In this document: one piece after another, positions 17,986-27,700 of the stretch
Position numbering within the stretch: the stretch's first letter is position 1
How the letters are laid out: each line of letters begins with the position of its first letter
Assembly (NCBI GenBank): GCA_021785495.1
Contig: JAJYFB010000007.1
Location: 1-50,747, forward strand
Origin: Acidobacteriota bacterium
Lineage (GTDB): Bacteria; Acidobacteriota; Terriglobia; Terriglobales; Acidobacteriaceae
Length of the DNA: 50,747 nt
Direction of reading: 5' to 3'
Notes under the pieces: generated by a model
Told to the model about the DNA's origin: nothing
The model's input: only the letters and a program-made list of their open reading frames with translations
Database searches by the model: none
Program-made: the position numbers and the translations under genes

Positions 17986-18968
17986 AACTTCGCATTGGCA
18001 GCCGCGGATCGCAGCTCGCGCTCTGGCAGGCCAACCACATTGCCAGCCTGCTGCGCAGCGCGGGCCACGAGATCGAGATCGAGATCATCAAAACGACGGG
18101 CGACCGGCTGCAAGAGGTCACTTTTGCGCAGGTTGGGGCTCTCTCCGGAACTGCGAAGGGAATCTTCACCAAGGAGATCGAAGAAGCGCTGGCCGCGGGC
18201 CGCATCGATCTGGCCGTGCATTCGCTCAAGGATCTGCCGACGGAACTGCCCGATCCGTTTGCGCTCGCGGCCACGCCCGCGCGCGTCGACCCGCGCGATG
18301 TCCTTGTTTCGGCAAAACAGGCGCGCCTCGCCGATCTTGCCGAAGGCGCGCGGGTGGGCACCAGCAGCCAGCGGCGACGCGCGCAGTTGAAGGCGCTGCG
18401 CCCGGATCTCGAAGCCGTCGAGTTTCGCGGCAATGTCGATACGCGCCTGCGCAAGCTGGCCGAGGGCGAAGTCGAGGCGATTCTGCTGGCCGCCGCCGGC
18501 CTCGATCGGCTGGGCCGCACCGATTGGGTGCGCGAGCGGCTCTCGCCCAGCCAGTTTTGCCCCGCCGCCGGACAGGGCGCGCTCGGCATCGAGACGCGCA
18601 AGGGTGACGATGCTACGATCGAAGCCGTCCGCTTCCTCGACCACGCCGATACGCGCTTCGCCGTCGCCGTGGAGCGTGCGGCGCTGGCGGCTCTCGGCGG
18701 CGGCTGCCAGGTGCCCATCGGCGTGCATTGCCGGCCCAAGCCGCACGCAGCCGGTGAAGCACAGGACGAAATGCTGCTGCACGACGAGGTCTTTGCCGTT
18801 GTCGCCAATCCCGCCAACGGCGTCGCCGTGCGCGTGCATCACGAGGCGGTGCGCGACGCGAATGCGCCGGAAGCCCTGGGCCGGACCGTCGCCGCGATGC
18901 TGCTCGAAGCTGGCGCGGAACCGTTGCTTGCGGCGGCCGGCGAAGACGAAGCCAGGGCCGGGCGATGA
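17982..18968 (+). CDS. hemC: Porphobilinogen deaminase (hydroxymethylbilane synthase)
   Basis: Joins four porphobilinogens into hydroxymethylbilane using a covalent dipyrromethane cofactor. The attachment cysteine is C242 in GGGCQVPIGVH. The catalytic Asp lies in DLAVHSLKDLPTELP; RIGSRGSQLALWQ at the N-terminus and GTSSQRRRAQL are family signatures. Length is 328 residues, normal for the family with a short extra C-terminal tail. ATGA overlaps with hemA upstream and hemD downstream. Confidence 0.97.
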   Translation: MKLRIGSRGSQLALWQANHIASLLRSAGHEIEIEIIKTTGDRLQEVTFAQVGALSGTAKGIFTKEIEEALAAGRIDLAVHSLKDLPTELPDPFALAATPARVDPRDVLVSAKQARLADLAEGARVGTSSQRRRAQLKALRPDLEAVEFRGNVDTRLRKLAEGEVEAILLAAAGLDRLGRTDWVRERLSPSQFCPAAGQGALGIETRKGDDATIEAVRFLDHADTRFAVAVERAALAALGGGCQVPIGVHCRPKPHAAGEAQDEMLLHDEVFAVVANPANGVAVRVHHEAVRDANAPEALGRTVAAMLLEAGAEPLLAAAGEDEARAGR

Positions 18969-19768
18969 GCACACTGCCGGCCGGTCGCGGCGTGCTCGCC
19001 GGCAAGCGTGTCCTCGTCACGCGCGCCGCCGCGCAAGCCGGCAAGCTCAGCGCGGGGCTGCGTGCCCTTGGCGTCGAACCGGTCGAGGTTCCCGTTCTTG
19101 AAATGCAGCCCCCGGCCGATCCGGCTCCGCTCGACCGCGCTCTGCGCGCTCTCGACGCCTACGACTGGCTGATTCTTTCGAGCGCCAACGCCGTTTCCGC
19201 CCTTGCATGGAGCGGCCTTTCGGATAGAATGACCTGCCTGAAGGTGGCCGCCGTCGGCGAGTCCACGGCCGCCGCCGCGCGCGAGGCCGGTCTGCCGGTT
19301 GCGCTCGTTCCTGAAAAATACGTTGCCGAAAGCCTGGTCGATGCGATGCTTCAACGCACGCGCGAGGAAGCCGCCACGCAAAACCTGACCGGTTTGCGCT
19401 TTCTCCTCGCCCGCGCCGAAGTGGCCCGCGATGTGATTCCCGAGGCGCTGCGCGCCGCCGGAGCCGAAGTCGATGTTGTCGACGCCTATCGCAACGCCAT
19501 GCCGAAGGACGCGCCCAAGCTGCTCTGCGCGGCGATGGCGCAGGGCGTCGACGCCGCGACCTTCACCAGTTCGTCGAGCGCAAAACATTTGGCCGACGCC
19601 GCTCGTGCTGCGGGAATCGACTTTCCGCTCATTGGCGTGCGCGCCATCTCCATCGGTCCCGTTACCAGCCAAACGCTGCGCGAACTCGGCTGGGAGCCCG
19701 CCGCCGAAGCTGCCGTCTTCGATATTCCCGGCCTGATCGCCGCCGTCGAGCGCGTGCTGCGCGCCTAG
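18965..19768 (+). CDS. hemD: Uroporphyrinogen-III synthase
   Basis: Cyclises hydroxymethylbilane with inversion of ring D to uroporphyrinogen III. It has the typical two-lobed HemD layout: GKRVLVTRAAAQAGKL opens lobe 1, with WLILSSANAVSAL; lobe 2 contains AATFTSSSSAKHL and the closing IGPVTSQTLRELG. The family is poorly conserved, but length (267 residues), motifs and position after hemC leave little doubt. It is the last gene of the ccsA-hemA-hemC-hemD operon and is followed by a perfect 31-nt hairpin. Confidence 0.94.
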   Translation: MSTLPAGRGVLAGKRVLVTRAAAQAGKLSAGLRALGVEPVEVPVLEMQPPADPAPLDRALRALDAYDWLILSSANAVSALAWSGLSDRMTCLKVAAVGESTAAAAREAGLPVALVPEKYVAESLVDAMLQRTREEAATQNLTGLRFLLARAEVARDVIPEALRAAGAEVDVVDAYRNAMPKDAPKLLCAAMAQGVDAATFTSSSSAKHLADAARAAGIDFPLIGVRAISIGPVTSQTLRELGWEPAAEAAVFDIPGLIAAVERVLRA

Positions 19769-19822
19769 CGCTTCTTGCGCGGCAGGATTGCGCGCGGACG
19801 CTCAGAGTTGCGCCCTGAAAAC

Positions 19823-19853
19823 GCGAAGGCCGGAGCGTCGCTCCGGCCTTCGC
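19823..19853. terminator. Perfect 15-bp hairpin between hemD and a convergent gene
   Basis: Two exactly complementary 15-nt arms, gcgaaggccggagcg and its inverse, surround a single base. No T tract follows on either strand. The position 55 bp after hemD and 24 bp from the end of the convergent minus-strand gene suggests a bidirectional terminator or transcript end. Confidence 0.7.
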
Positions 19854-19876
19854 CGATCTGCCCAGACGCAAAATGC

Positions 19877-20887
19877 CTACGGATGCAGCACAAGAGTACG
19901 TTCGAGCTGGAAGGTCAGCGTCGCTTCGGCCGGAATATGGACGCGCTTGCCGCGGGTGAAAAATTGCGTCACCGCTCCCGCGCCACCGCCGGCCAGCGCG
20001 CCGATGCCCGCGCCCTCGCCGCCGCCAAAGAGCGCGCCCATCACGGTTCCCAGCACCGCGCCGCCCCCTGAGTACTCTGCCGTACGCTTGTTCAGGCCGT
20101 ACCCGGCGGATTGATTCGCCGTCACCGAAGAGCTGTCCACGCGATAGACCGTCCCGTTGAGCGTGACCGAGTGCAGAGCCAGCGCGAGATCGGAGTTGCG
20201 TGCTTCCCCATCCTGGCTCATGTCAATGACCTCAAGCTCAGCCTGCGTGCCGGCGGGGATAGCCACCGCGCCGGAGCCATCCGCCACGTCCATGGCGACC
20301 CGCGCCGGGTACAGCTTGCCAATCTGGTCCTTCGATGTATCGATGGCCATGTCCGTTCGAATCGCGATGCGCGTCCCCGAAGCAATCACCACGGAAGGCG
20401 TTTCCTGCGCCATGTTCTGCGGCATCGGCGCGACGGCGGGCACAGGCGCGACGGCGGCGGCCTGCTGCGTCGCCGCAGGAGTTCCATAGGCGGAAGCGGA
20501 TGGCGCGGAAGCTGACGGTGCGGAAGATGCGGAGTTGCGACTTCCAGGCGTGATCACCAGCGAGGCCACGTCGCGCAACGGAAAAACGTAGCCAACGCCG
20601 TTCGACCCACGAAATTTGAGGCTCGTCACGCCGGTCAGTTGGCCTGTGTACGACTGTCCGCTGCGCAGCGCGACGTGGTCGGAGACGTTCGAGAAGACCA
20701 GCGACTGCACCTGGCTCAATGGAAAACTGTACTGAATGCCGGTTGTGTCGGTGAAGGCAATCTTCCCGGTGCGCGCGCCAGTGTAGACGCCCGAGTAGCT
20801 GCGCCCATCGCGCAGAATCACGAAATCCGCGCGCGCAGCGGCTGAAAACAGGAAGGATGCGAGCAGAAGAACGACCATTTTTTTCAT
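19877..20887 (-). CDS. Exported protein with duplicated N-terminal beta module and C-terminal glycine-zipper region
   Basis: About 336 residues from ATG 20887, which has GAGGAG at 7 nt; an upstream GTG overlaps that site and is unlikely. A signal peptide (KKMVVLLLASFLFSAAARA) is followed by two related units of about 45 residues, FVILRDGRSYSGVY...FPLSQVQSLVF and HVALRSGQSYTGQL...FPLRDVASLVI. A Ser/Ala/Pro-rich linker comes next, then a beta-rich domain (GTRIAIRTDMAID, IPAGTQAELEVI) and a glycine-zipper stretch GALFGGGEGAGIGALAGGGAG ending in HIPAEATLTFQLER. Such proteins usually sit in the envelope. Function unknown; the family is common in Acidobacteria as far as I recall. Confidence 0.75.
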   Translation of the reverse strand: MKKMVVLLLASFLFSAAARADFVILRDGRSYSGVYTGARTGKIAFTDTTGIQYSFPLSQVQSLVFSNVSDHVALRSGQSYTGQLTGVTSLKFRGSNGVGYVFPLRDVASLVITPGSRNSASSAPSASAPSASAYGTPAATQQAAAVAPVPAVAPMPQNMAQETPSVVIASGTRIAIRTDMAIDTSKDQIGKLYPARVAMDVADGSGAVAIPAGTQAELEVIDMSQDGEARNSDLALALHSVTLNGTVYRVDSSSVTANQSAGYGLNKRTAEYSGGGAVLGTVMGALFGGGEGAGIGALAGGGAGAVTQFFTRGKRVHIPAEATLTFQLERTLVLHP

Positions 20888-20964
20888 CGAGAAGCTCCTC
20901 ACAGGGAAAAATCTCCACTCAAAGGTGTCAGCATACTACAGCGACCGTGGAACGTACAGACCGG

Positions 20965-21014
20965 CAGTACGGTCTGAGCCGTACTGTCTGCATGGTGCGT
21001 TCTGCATGGTGCGT
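20965..21014. repeat. Palindrome plus 14-bp tandem repeat upstream of the glycine-zipper gene
   Basis: An 8-bp perfect inverted repeat (cagtacgg, 6-nt gap, ccgtactg; 20965-20986) is followed at once by two exact copies of tctgcatggtgcgt (20987-21000 and 21001-21014). It lies about 80-130 bp upstream of the minus-strand start at 20887 and could be an operator region. Nothing else is recognised in 20888-21177. Confidence 0.6.
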
Positions 21015-21177
21015 TAAGATCCTGCGGCTCTCAGGGGCCAAACTTCGCGCCGAGGCGACAGGGCTTTCGCTCCCCGACAGACTGGCTTTTGCCACGCTCG
21101 CTGGATTTTGCAATCAGTGCCCATCATGGCAAGAGCACAAAAGCAGATTGGTCACGCAGCCGGTAAACCGCTGAGCA

Positions 21178-21252
21178 TGGTGGGCGCTGCAGGATTCGAA
21201 CCTGCGACTTCCACCGTGTGAAGATGGCACTCTACCGCTGAGTTAAGCGCCC
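21178..21252 (-). tRNA. tRNA-Val (CAC)
   Basis: A complete 75-nt tRNA with encoded CCA. Acceptor GGGCGCT pairs exactly with AGCGCCC, followed by discriminator A and CCA. The D arm is ACTC-AGCGGTA-GAGT, and the anticodon stem CCATC/GGTGG closes the loop TTCACAC, giving anticodon CAC (valine, codon GUG). The T arm is GCAGG-TTCGAAT-CCTGC. It stands alone, with no second tRNA or integrase attached. Confidence 0.97.
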
Positions 21253-21767
21253 GGAACTGGGCTTGGCTGGAACGAACCTGCCACTGGAGCGGTAAATCAC
21301 CGTTCGCAGCAGCAGCAACGCCGAAAGTACAACCCCGCAGACAGGCTCCAGACGCGACTGGAGGCTCGTACCCCGGAAGGCCGCCGGAGAGGCGTCCCGT
21401 AAGATAGAGTAACACCAGCAGAGCATCCCGTCCAAATCCGAGGGCCCCCCGGACGGTTTTGGTCGCAGGGTGGAAATCCGGCGGCTTGGGAGCGTGGTTC
21501 CGCTTGGGATCGCTTCGTTGGGACAGGGAAAGGGCGATGTTCCGCAGATCGCATTCAATCCGGCAGGCAGGCGAGCGGCCGCTGCATCCGGAAAACCGCT
21601 CCAGCACTGTTCCCGGTTCGTCCGGGCCGGCAAGGCCCCCCTCGGTTTCGGGCCAGATGGGCGGCGGCGAGGCCGGCAGAGGCGAAAATGCCGGAGAACG
21701 CGCAGATCTCACCCAAAATAATTCTTGCGACGCGCAACTCGATGGTGAAGAGCGGGTTCTAGAGGTC
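21253..21767. other. Leader/intergenic region before the ECF sigma gene
   Basis: About 515 bp between tRNA-Val and the sigma factor. The sigma reading frame stays open upstream to about 21459, but that stretch has no Shine-Dalgarno and a composition unlike sigma factors, so I treat it as non-coding. A weak inverted repeat (ctccag...ctggag near 21340-21360) is visible. No promoter could be assigned with confidence. Confidence 0.4.
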
Positions 21768-22457
21768 ATGGTGGACGTAGCCCTCCAGGACGAGCCAGGG
21801 AGGGACGCCCGGGAAGGAACGAGCGAGGCACTGCAGGCCGTTCGCCGAGAAGCGCCGGCGGCCGGCGCGCACGACGGAGGACTGGATCCGGCAAGCGACG
21901 AAGCGGCCATGCTGCGCGCAGCCGCGGGAGATGAGGCCAGCTTCAACGCCCTGGCCGAGAAGTATCACCGGCCGATGATCCGCTTTCTTTACCGGATGGC
22001 GGGCAATCAGGCCGTCGCCGAAGAATTGGCGCAGGAGGTATTTTTACGGGTCTACCGGGCGCGGACAAGTTACCGGGCCGAGGCGCGGTTCACGACCTGG
22101 CTCTACCGGATTGCGACGAATCTGGCGGTGAACCACGCGCGCGACACCCGTTACGAGCGGAATGCGCAGACGATCTACCTGGATCAGCCGGACGAGGCAA
22201 GCGGCGCGACGCCCGATCTGGCCGGCGATCTGCCGACGGCCGAGGAACAGTTGTTGCGCGAGGAGCGCATGGCCGCGATCCGGCGTCATGTGATGGAACT
22301 GCCGGAGCGGCAGCGCATGGCCGTCGTGATGCACAAGTACCAGGGGATGGATTACCGGCAGATCGGAGAGGTGCTCAAGCTGGGCGAGTCGGCAACCAAA
22401 TCGCTGCTCTTCCGTGCCTACCGGACGCTGCGGGAGACGTTGAAGGAATTTGTATGA
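21768..22457 (+). CDS. ECF-type RNA polymerase sigma factor
   Basis: A 229-residue sigma-70 family factor. Region 2 (about 55-125) shows FNALAEKYHRPMIRFLYRM, AEELAQEVFLRVYRAR and FTTWLYRIATNLAVNHAR. Region 4 (about 165-225) shows LPERQRMAVVMHKYQGMDY, QIGEVLKLGESATKSLLFRA. Regions 1 and 3 are absent, as in ECF factors. The first 50 residues are a variable acidic tail, and the ATG at 21768 has AGAGG upstream. It is followed after 52 bp by a putative anti-sigma factor, so its activity is probably held in check by that protein. Confidence 0.93.
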   Translation: MVDVALQDEPGRDAREGTSEALQAVRREAPAAGAHDGGLDPASDEAAMLRAAAGDEASFNALAEKYHRPMIRFLYRMAGNQAVAEELAQEVFLRVYRARTSYRAEARFTTWLYRIATNLAVNHARDTRYERNAQTIYLDQPDEASGATPDLAGDLPTAEEQLLREERMAAIRRHVMELPERQRMAVVMHKYQGMDYRQIGEVLKLGESATKSLLFRAYRTLRETLKEFV

Positions 22458-22509
22458 GGAGTTCGTTGAAAAAGGCCAGAACCAACCGGCGAATGCGGGG
22501 TGGCAAGCC

Positions 22510-23010
22510 ATGAAAAAGACGAATTGCACGATTGCGCGGGAGAAACTGGCCGATCTGGTGCTCGATGTCGATCGCGCTCCTGCCAAGGTTCGATCGCATG
22601 TTGACGGCTGTAGCCGCTGCCAGACCGAACTGGCGGAGATTGCGGCGACGATGGCGCTGCTCGATCTTTGGACGGCGCCCGAGCCGAGTCCGTACTTTCT
22701 TGCGCGGCTTGGGGCGAGGTTGCAAGAGGAACGCGCGATGGCGCCGGCGGGATGGCTGGGGCGCGCCTGGGCGCGTCTGCGCGCCGGGCTGGCTTATGGA
22801 CCAGGCCTGAACGCGCGGCCGCTGGCGGCCATGGCCTTGACGACGGTGCTGCTGGCCGGCGGCGGCGGATACCTTGGCGTGACCGACTGGATGCAGGCGC
22901 CACAGCCCTCGGCGATGGCCGCCACGGTCCACGACTTGCAGGCGCTTGATAGTAATGCGCAGATTCTGGACACGATGGAATCGCTCTCCGGCAACGAGAC
23001 CGGCGATTGA
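22510..23010 (+). CDS. Putative zinc-finger anti-sigma factor (membrane)
   Basis: 166 residues. The N-terminal domain has a cysteine near the start (NCTIAREKLADLVLD) and HVDGCSRCQTEL, the HxxxCxxC pattern of the zinc-binding anti-sigma fold. One hydrophobic segment (MALTTVLLAGGGGYLGV, about 113-130) would anchor it, leaving a short C-terminal tail outside. It lies directly after the ECF sigma gene, the usual place for a cognate anti-sigma factor. The ATG at 22510 was chosen because it begins the conserved domain; a TTG at 22450 overlapping the sigma stop is an alternative. Confidence 0.82.
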   Translation: MKKTNCTIAREKLADLVLDVDRAPAKVRSHVDGCSRCQTELAEIAATMALLDLWTAPEPSPYFLARLGARLQEERAMAPAGWLGRAWARLRAGLAYGPGLNARPLAAMALTTVLLAGGGGYLGVTDWMQAPQPSAMAATVHDLQALDSNAQILDTMESLSGNETGD

Positions 23011-23138
23011 TTTCGCCCGTGGAATCGACTGCCCGTTGGCCGCTGCATCCTCCCGTTCCCTCCACCCGTGGAATGGAGAGACACACCAGCGGAGAGCGAA
23101 GTGACAACGCAGGCTGACTGGAGGTCGGGGAGCGATTG

Positions 23139-23843
23139 GTGAAAGGGAACTGGAGCGCGGCGGGAGTGCCCCGGGCGGTCGCGATGACCGTCGCGTGTCT
23201 GTTCGTCTGCCTGTCGGCGTGCGCGGTGAGCGCTCAGCGGCGGGCAGGATTTGCAAGATGGCAGCGGGGTGGCGGCCGGGGACATTCCGCCGCAGCCGGG
23301 CCGCAGCGTTTTCCGCAACCCTATCCCGGCCGAATGCCTCGCGTTCAACCACGCAACGAGGCCGGAGGCGCGGCCGCGCGCCCGTTGAACCAGTCGACGG
23401 GCGCAACGCCTGGCGGACATCTGGCGAACTGGCTGAATCAGCACCAGAATCTCACGCCGCAACAGCAGGAACGGCTGCTGCGCAACGATCCCAGCTTCAA
23501 TCATCTGCCCCCGGCCACGCAGCAGCGGCTGACGCAGCAGTTGCACCAACTGAACCAAATGCCGGAGGCGCAACGCGAACGGCGTCTGGCCCGCAGCGCA
23601 ATGATCGAGCGGATGTCGCCCGAGGAGCAGATGCAGGTGCGCCAGGCCGGCCGCCGTTATCTGGCGCTTCCGCCCGATCGTCAGGCGCAGGTCAAGAGCG
23701 CCTTTCGGGATCTTCGTTCCGTGCCGCTCGATCAACGCGAAACCGTGCTGAACTCGGCTCGCTACCGGAGCCTTTTCTCGCCGGACGAACGCGAGATGCT
23801 CTCGAATTTGCTGCGTGCCGAACCCTACGAGCCGCCGCGCTAG
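23139..23843 (+). CDS. DUF3106 exported protein
   Basis: About 234 residues. A signal peptide (VAMTVACLFVCLSACAVSA) is followed by a Gly/Pro/Arg-rich stretch, then a helical Gln/Arg-rich part with repeated short units NLTPQQQERLLRNDPSFNHL, LPPATQQRLTQQLHQL and LPPDRQAQVKSAFRDL. This is the pattern of DUF3106, an uncharacterised periplasmic family often found behind ECF sigma/anti-sigma pairs. The start is GTG 23139 or TTG 23136, with GGAGG upstream. It converges with the next gene, leaving 27 bp and no clear hairpin. Confidence 0.8.
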   Translation: MKGNWSAAGVPRAVAMTVACLFVCLSACAVSAQRRAGFARWQRGGGRGHSAAAGPQRFPQPYPGRMPRVQPRNEAGGAAARPLNQSTGATPGGHLANWLNQHQNLTPQQQERLLRNDPSFNHLPPATQQRLTQQLHQLNQMPEAQRERRLARSAMIERMSPEEQMQVRQAGRRYLALPPDRQAQVKSAFRDLRSVPLDQRETVLNSARYRSLFSPDEREMLSNLLRAEPYEPPR

Positions 23844-23870
23844 AGGTCCGGGACCATCGAGGATGCTTCG

Positions 23871-24614
23871 TTACCGCCCGCCGGAGGATTGCTGCGCCGC
23901 TCGGCGATGAGCCGCCGTGCGACGATCGGGATGCGGTCTGTCGCGCAGGATGCCTTCGCCCTTGGTCAGCCAGGCCACGCCAAAGGCGACAAGCGCCACG
24001 GTCTCGCACCAGAAGAGCCAGTGGCTGGGATGACGCCGCTCGACGACCGAGCGGATGGTGAGAACCACGATGGCGAACATGCAGGCGAGCATGACCAGGC
24101 CCGCGCCCTGGTAGACATGGTTTCTGCGCCGCTTGCGTTCGGTCAGGTGCCGCCCCGGCGAGGATTTGCGGAAGCGGAAGATGCACATGTAGGCCAGCAC
24201 GAGGTACATCAGCGCGGCAAAAGCCGTGTGCATGAAGCCTGCCGTGAGTTCCCAGTCGGTGTATGGGCCGCCTTTGGGATTGAAGGACGGAAAAAACGCC
24301 ACGCCGAGCGCACAAAATCCTGCCACGTAGCCGGCAATCTCGTCGTGCAGATCATAGCCGCGTGAGCCAGCGAGAAATCCCGCGATGGCGCAGAGGCCAC
24401 CCACGTAAAGATTGCGCATGGACGTGAAGTAGTAATCGCTGATGGTGCGCTCCAGCAGCGGGTGCGGAAGCGTCTGACCGGGGCCGAACAGAGCGGCGCA
24501 GATGGCGCCTCCGGCCAGCGCGAAGGGGAGCATCATCGCGATCACGCCGACCATGCGGCGCATGGTGTAATACGAAAGAACCGCGGGATTTTCCGACGTA
24601 TTGCGCGACAGCAT
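23871..24614 (-). CDS. Polytopic membrane protein of unknown function
   Basis: 247 residues from ATG 24614, chosen for its strong GGAGGAGG Shine-Dalgarno; a longer frame upstream lacks one. About six hydrophobic helices: MVGVIAMMLPFALAGGAICA, NLYVGGLCAIAGFLAG, IAGYVAGFCALGVAFF, GFMHTAFAALMYLVLAYMCI, GAGLVMLACMFAIVVL and LFWCETVALVAFGVAWL. A conserved-looking TISDYYFTSMRN lies in the first loop. The C-terminal tail is basic (Arg/His-rich). I do not recognise the family. Divergent from the SNF2 helicase gene with 134 bp between the starts. Confidence 0.72.
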   Translation of the reverse strand: MLSRNTSENPAVLSYYTMRRMVGVIAMMLPFALAGGAICAALFGPGQTLPHPLLERTISDYYFTSMRNLYVGGLCAIAGFLAGSRGYDLHDEIAGYVAGFCALGVAFFPSFNPKGGPYTDWELTAGFMHTAFAALMYLVLAYMCIFRFRKSSPGRHLTERKRRRNHVYQGAGLVMLACMFAIVVLTIRSVVERRHPSHWLFWCETVALVAFGVAWLTKGEGILRDRPHPDRRTAAHRRAAQQSSGGR

Positions 24615-24748
24615 AGCCTCCTCCGCGAGGGGATCCCCGGAAACAAGAAGCATAGCGCAAAACAGCGCTTCGGGCGGAGGAACGTTTTTTCGCGCGCGGT
24701 CCCGGCTGAGAGAATGGTGCGGAAAACAGAAAGAGTGGGGCAACAACG

Positions 24749-27700
24749 ATGCAGGCGGGACCGCAACTGGCGCATTGTTTCGAGCGAATCGTCCGCGAGC
24801 GCGGCTTCACGTACTTTCGGCAGAGAACGGTGAGGATTCTCGCGCACAGTGCGACGGAGCTGGAGGCCGAGGTGCGCGGCACGGAGGATTACCGCGTTCT
24901 TCTGCGCCGCAAGGGCGATGAGGTCGCCTGCTACTGTGGCTGCCTGTACTTTCTCGACCACCGCCGGCCCTGCAAACACCTGTGGGCTGCGCTGCTGGCC
25001 GGGGATGCCGCCGGCACTCTGCAAAACCTGGTTCCTCCCGGCGGCGTGTACTCCCTGGATGTGGATGCGCTTCTGCTGGATCTCGAGGAGGAGCAACGGA
25101 ACGAAGGGGGCAAGGACGCCGGGCCGCTCGCCTTCGCCTTGTCGTATCGCCGTCGGTCTTCTGCGCCGTCGCCGCTGCCGGCCTGGCGCAAGGCGCTCGA
25201 TCCGCTTCTTCAGCCTTCCGGGCCCGAGATCGAGGTGCGTTTTGCACCGCGTTCTCGCTGGCCGGTGGGATCCGAAGTGATGTATGTGTTGCAGCGTCCC
25301 TACGCGCAGGAGAGCGAGGATCCGACTCTCGCGCTGTTCACGCGCGAGCCGTGCAAGGCAGGAGGGTGGAAAGCGCCCAAGCGGTTGCGCCTCATGCGCG
25401 GCCAGATCGCCGAGTTGCCGATCGAGGAGGATCGCGAACTCCTCGCCCTGCTGGCCGGAAGCGCAAATACCTATCAAAGCGATCTCCATGAGCTGCAAAA
25501 TCCGCTGCGGCTGCCGCGGCAACTGGCGCAGATGCTTTTGCCGCGCATTTTGCGCACGGGCCGCTGTTTTCTCTCCGATCCCGGCAAGGAAATGGGCGAT
25601 GCGCCGCTGGTCTGGAGCGACGGGACGGCCTGGGAGCTTGTCGCCGAACTGCGCCAACAGGACACATCGTCTTTTGCGCTCCAGGGCTTTTTCAGGCGCG
25701 AGGCGGAGCGGATCGAGATGGAGCGCGCGCAGCATGTTTACTCCGGCGGATTTCTGCTGACCGACGAGGGGATGACGCCGGTTGCGCCGGAAACTTCGCA
25801 GCGCTGGTTTTACGCGCTCAAGAAACATCGCGCCATCGCGATTCCACTCGATCAGGTCTCGGCTTTTCTTGCGCGCATGATGGCCGCCTCCGACGCGCCA
25901 AAGCTGGAGCTTCCCGAAAGTCTGGGCTTCGCATCCTGCACCGAGCCGCCACGGCCGCAACTGCATCTGAAGCGCGAGCGTAGCGCCGGCAGCAAGGAGT
26001 GGTTTCGCGCGAATCTGGTTTTCGAGTACGCCGGCCGGCAAATCGCCGAGCATGAGTCCGCCCCCGGTTTTCTCGATGCGGAGGCAGGGCGCTGGTTGCG
26101 GCGCGATCGCGAACGCGAGCACGCGGCGCGCGGCGAACTGATCCGGCTGGGGCTGGTTCCCGTCGAGGCCGAGTGGCAGCAGCCTGCGCACTGGCGGCTT
26201 TTCGGCTCCCGGCTGGCGCAGGTGGCTACCGAACTACTCGCGGCCGGCTGGCGCGTGACGGCCGAAGGCCGGAGTTTTCGCACGATGTCTTCGACGCGCG
26301 CGGAGATTGCGGCCGGCGTCGATTGGTTTGATCTGAAGGGCGAAGTCGATTACGGCGCAGGCGCTGCGGCGCCGTTGCCTGAGTTGCTGGCCGCGTTGCG
26401 AAAGGGCGAGCGCACCGTCGAGCTTGGCGATGGAAGCGTGGGCTTGCTGCCCGAAGAGTGGCTGCGGCAGTTTGCGACGATCGGCGCCATGGGCCGCGTG
26501 GAAGATGCGGCGATCCGTTTTTCTTCCGCGCAGGCCGGGCTGCTCGATGCGCTTGCTTCGGCGCGGCCGGAGATCGATTGCGACGCCGCATTTGAGCGCA
26601 TTCGCGAAGGATTGCGCCGCTTTGAACGCGTGGAACCGGCTGCGCAGCCCAAAGGCTTCACGGGCCAGTTGCGCGGTTATCAGCGCGAAGGATTGGGCTG
26701 GTTGCAGTTTTTGCAGGGCTTCGGTTTCGGCGGCTGTCTGGCCGACGACATGGGCGTGGGCAAAACCGCGCAGGTGCTGGCGCTGCTGGAAACCCGCCGC
26801 ATGTTGCGCGTCAGGAGAAAAATCAGCAAGCCTTCGCTGGCCGTCGTTCCCAAGTCGCTCGTCTTCAACTGGAAGCAGGAGGCCGAGCGCTTTACGCCAA
26901 AGTTGCGCCTGCTTGACCATACGGGCCCGAGTCGCGAAATCGGCCGCATCGGCGACTGCGACCTGGTGCTGACCACCTATGGTACGCTGCGACGCGACAT
27001 CGCAGCGCTGCAGGAAGTGGCGTTCGACTACGTCATTCTCGACGAGGCGCAGGCCATCAAGAACGCGCTGACCGACTCGGCCCAATCCGCGCGGCTGCTG
27101 CGCGGCGATCACCGGCTGGCCATGAGCGGCACGCCGGTTGAAAATCACATTGGCGAGCTCTGGTCGCTCTTTGAATTTCTCAATCCGGGGCTGCTCGGCT
27201 CGATCGCCGTCTTTCAGGCAGCCAGCGCCAACGGCCGCGCGATCGACGATGCCACGCTGGCACTGGTCAAGCGCGGCGTGCGTCCCTTCATCTTGCGCCG
27301 CACCAAGGAAGAAGTGGCGCGCGACCTGCCGCCGAAGACCGAACAGACGCTCTACTGCGAGCTGGAGCCGCGCGAGCGCAAGCTCTACAACCAACTGCGC
27401 CAGCACTATCGCGCATCGCTGCTGCCGCAGATCGGTCAAGAGGGCATCGCCAAAACGCGCATTCAGGTGCTCGAAGCCCTGCTGCGTCTGCGCCAGGCGG
27501 CCTGCCACCCTGGGCTGGTCAACGCCGAATTTCGCGATCGCACGAGCGCCAAACTCGACCTGCTCTTCGACCAGTTGCACGACGTGCTCGAAGAGGGCCA
27601 CAAGGCGCTGATTTTTTCGCAGTTCACCAGCCTGCTCGACCTGGTGCGCAAACGGCTTGACCTGCAAATGATTCCTCATGCCTATCTCGACGGCAAGACG

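Noticed and set aside
21459-21767. N-terminal extension of the ECF sigma factor
   Set aside because: The frame is open, but it has no Shine-Dalgarno and its Gly/Arg/Ser-rich sequence is unlike sigma factor N-termini; the ATG at 21768 has AGAGG.
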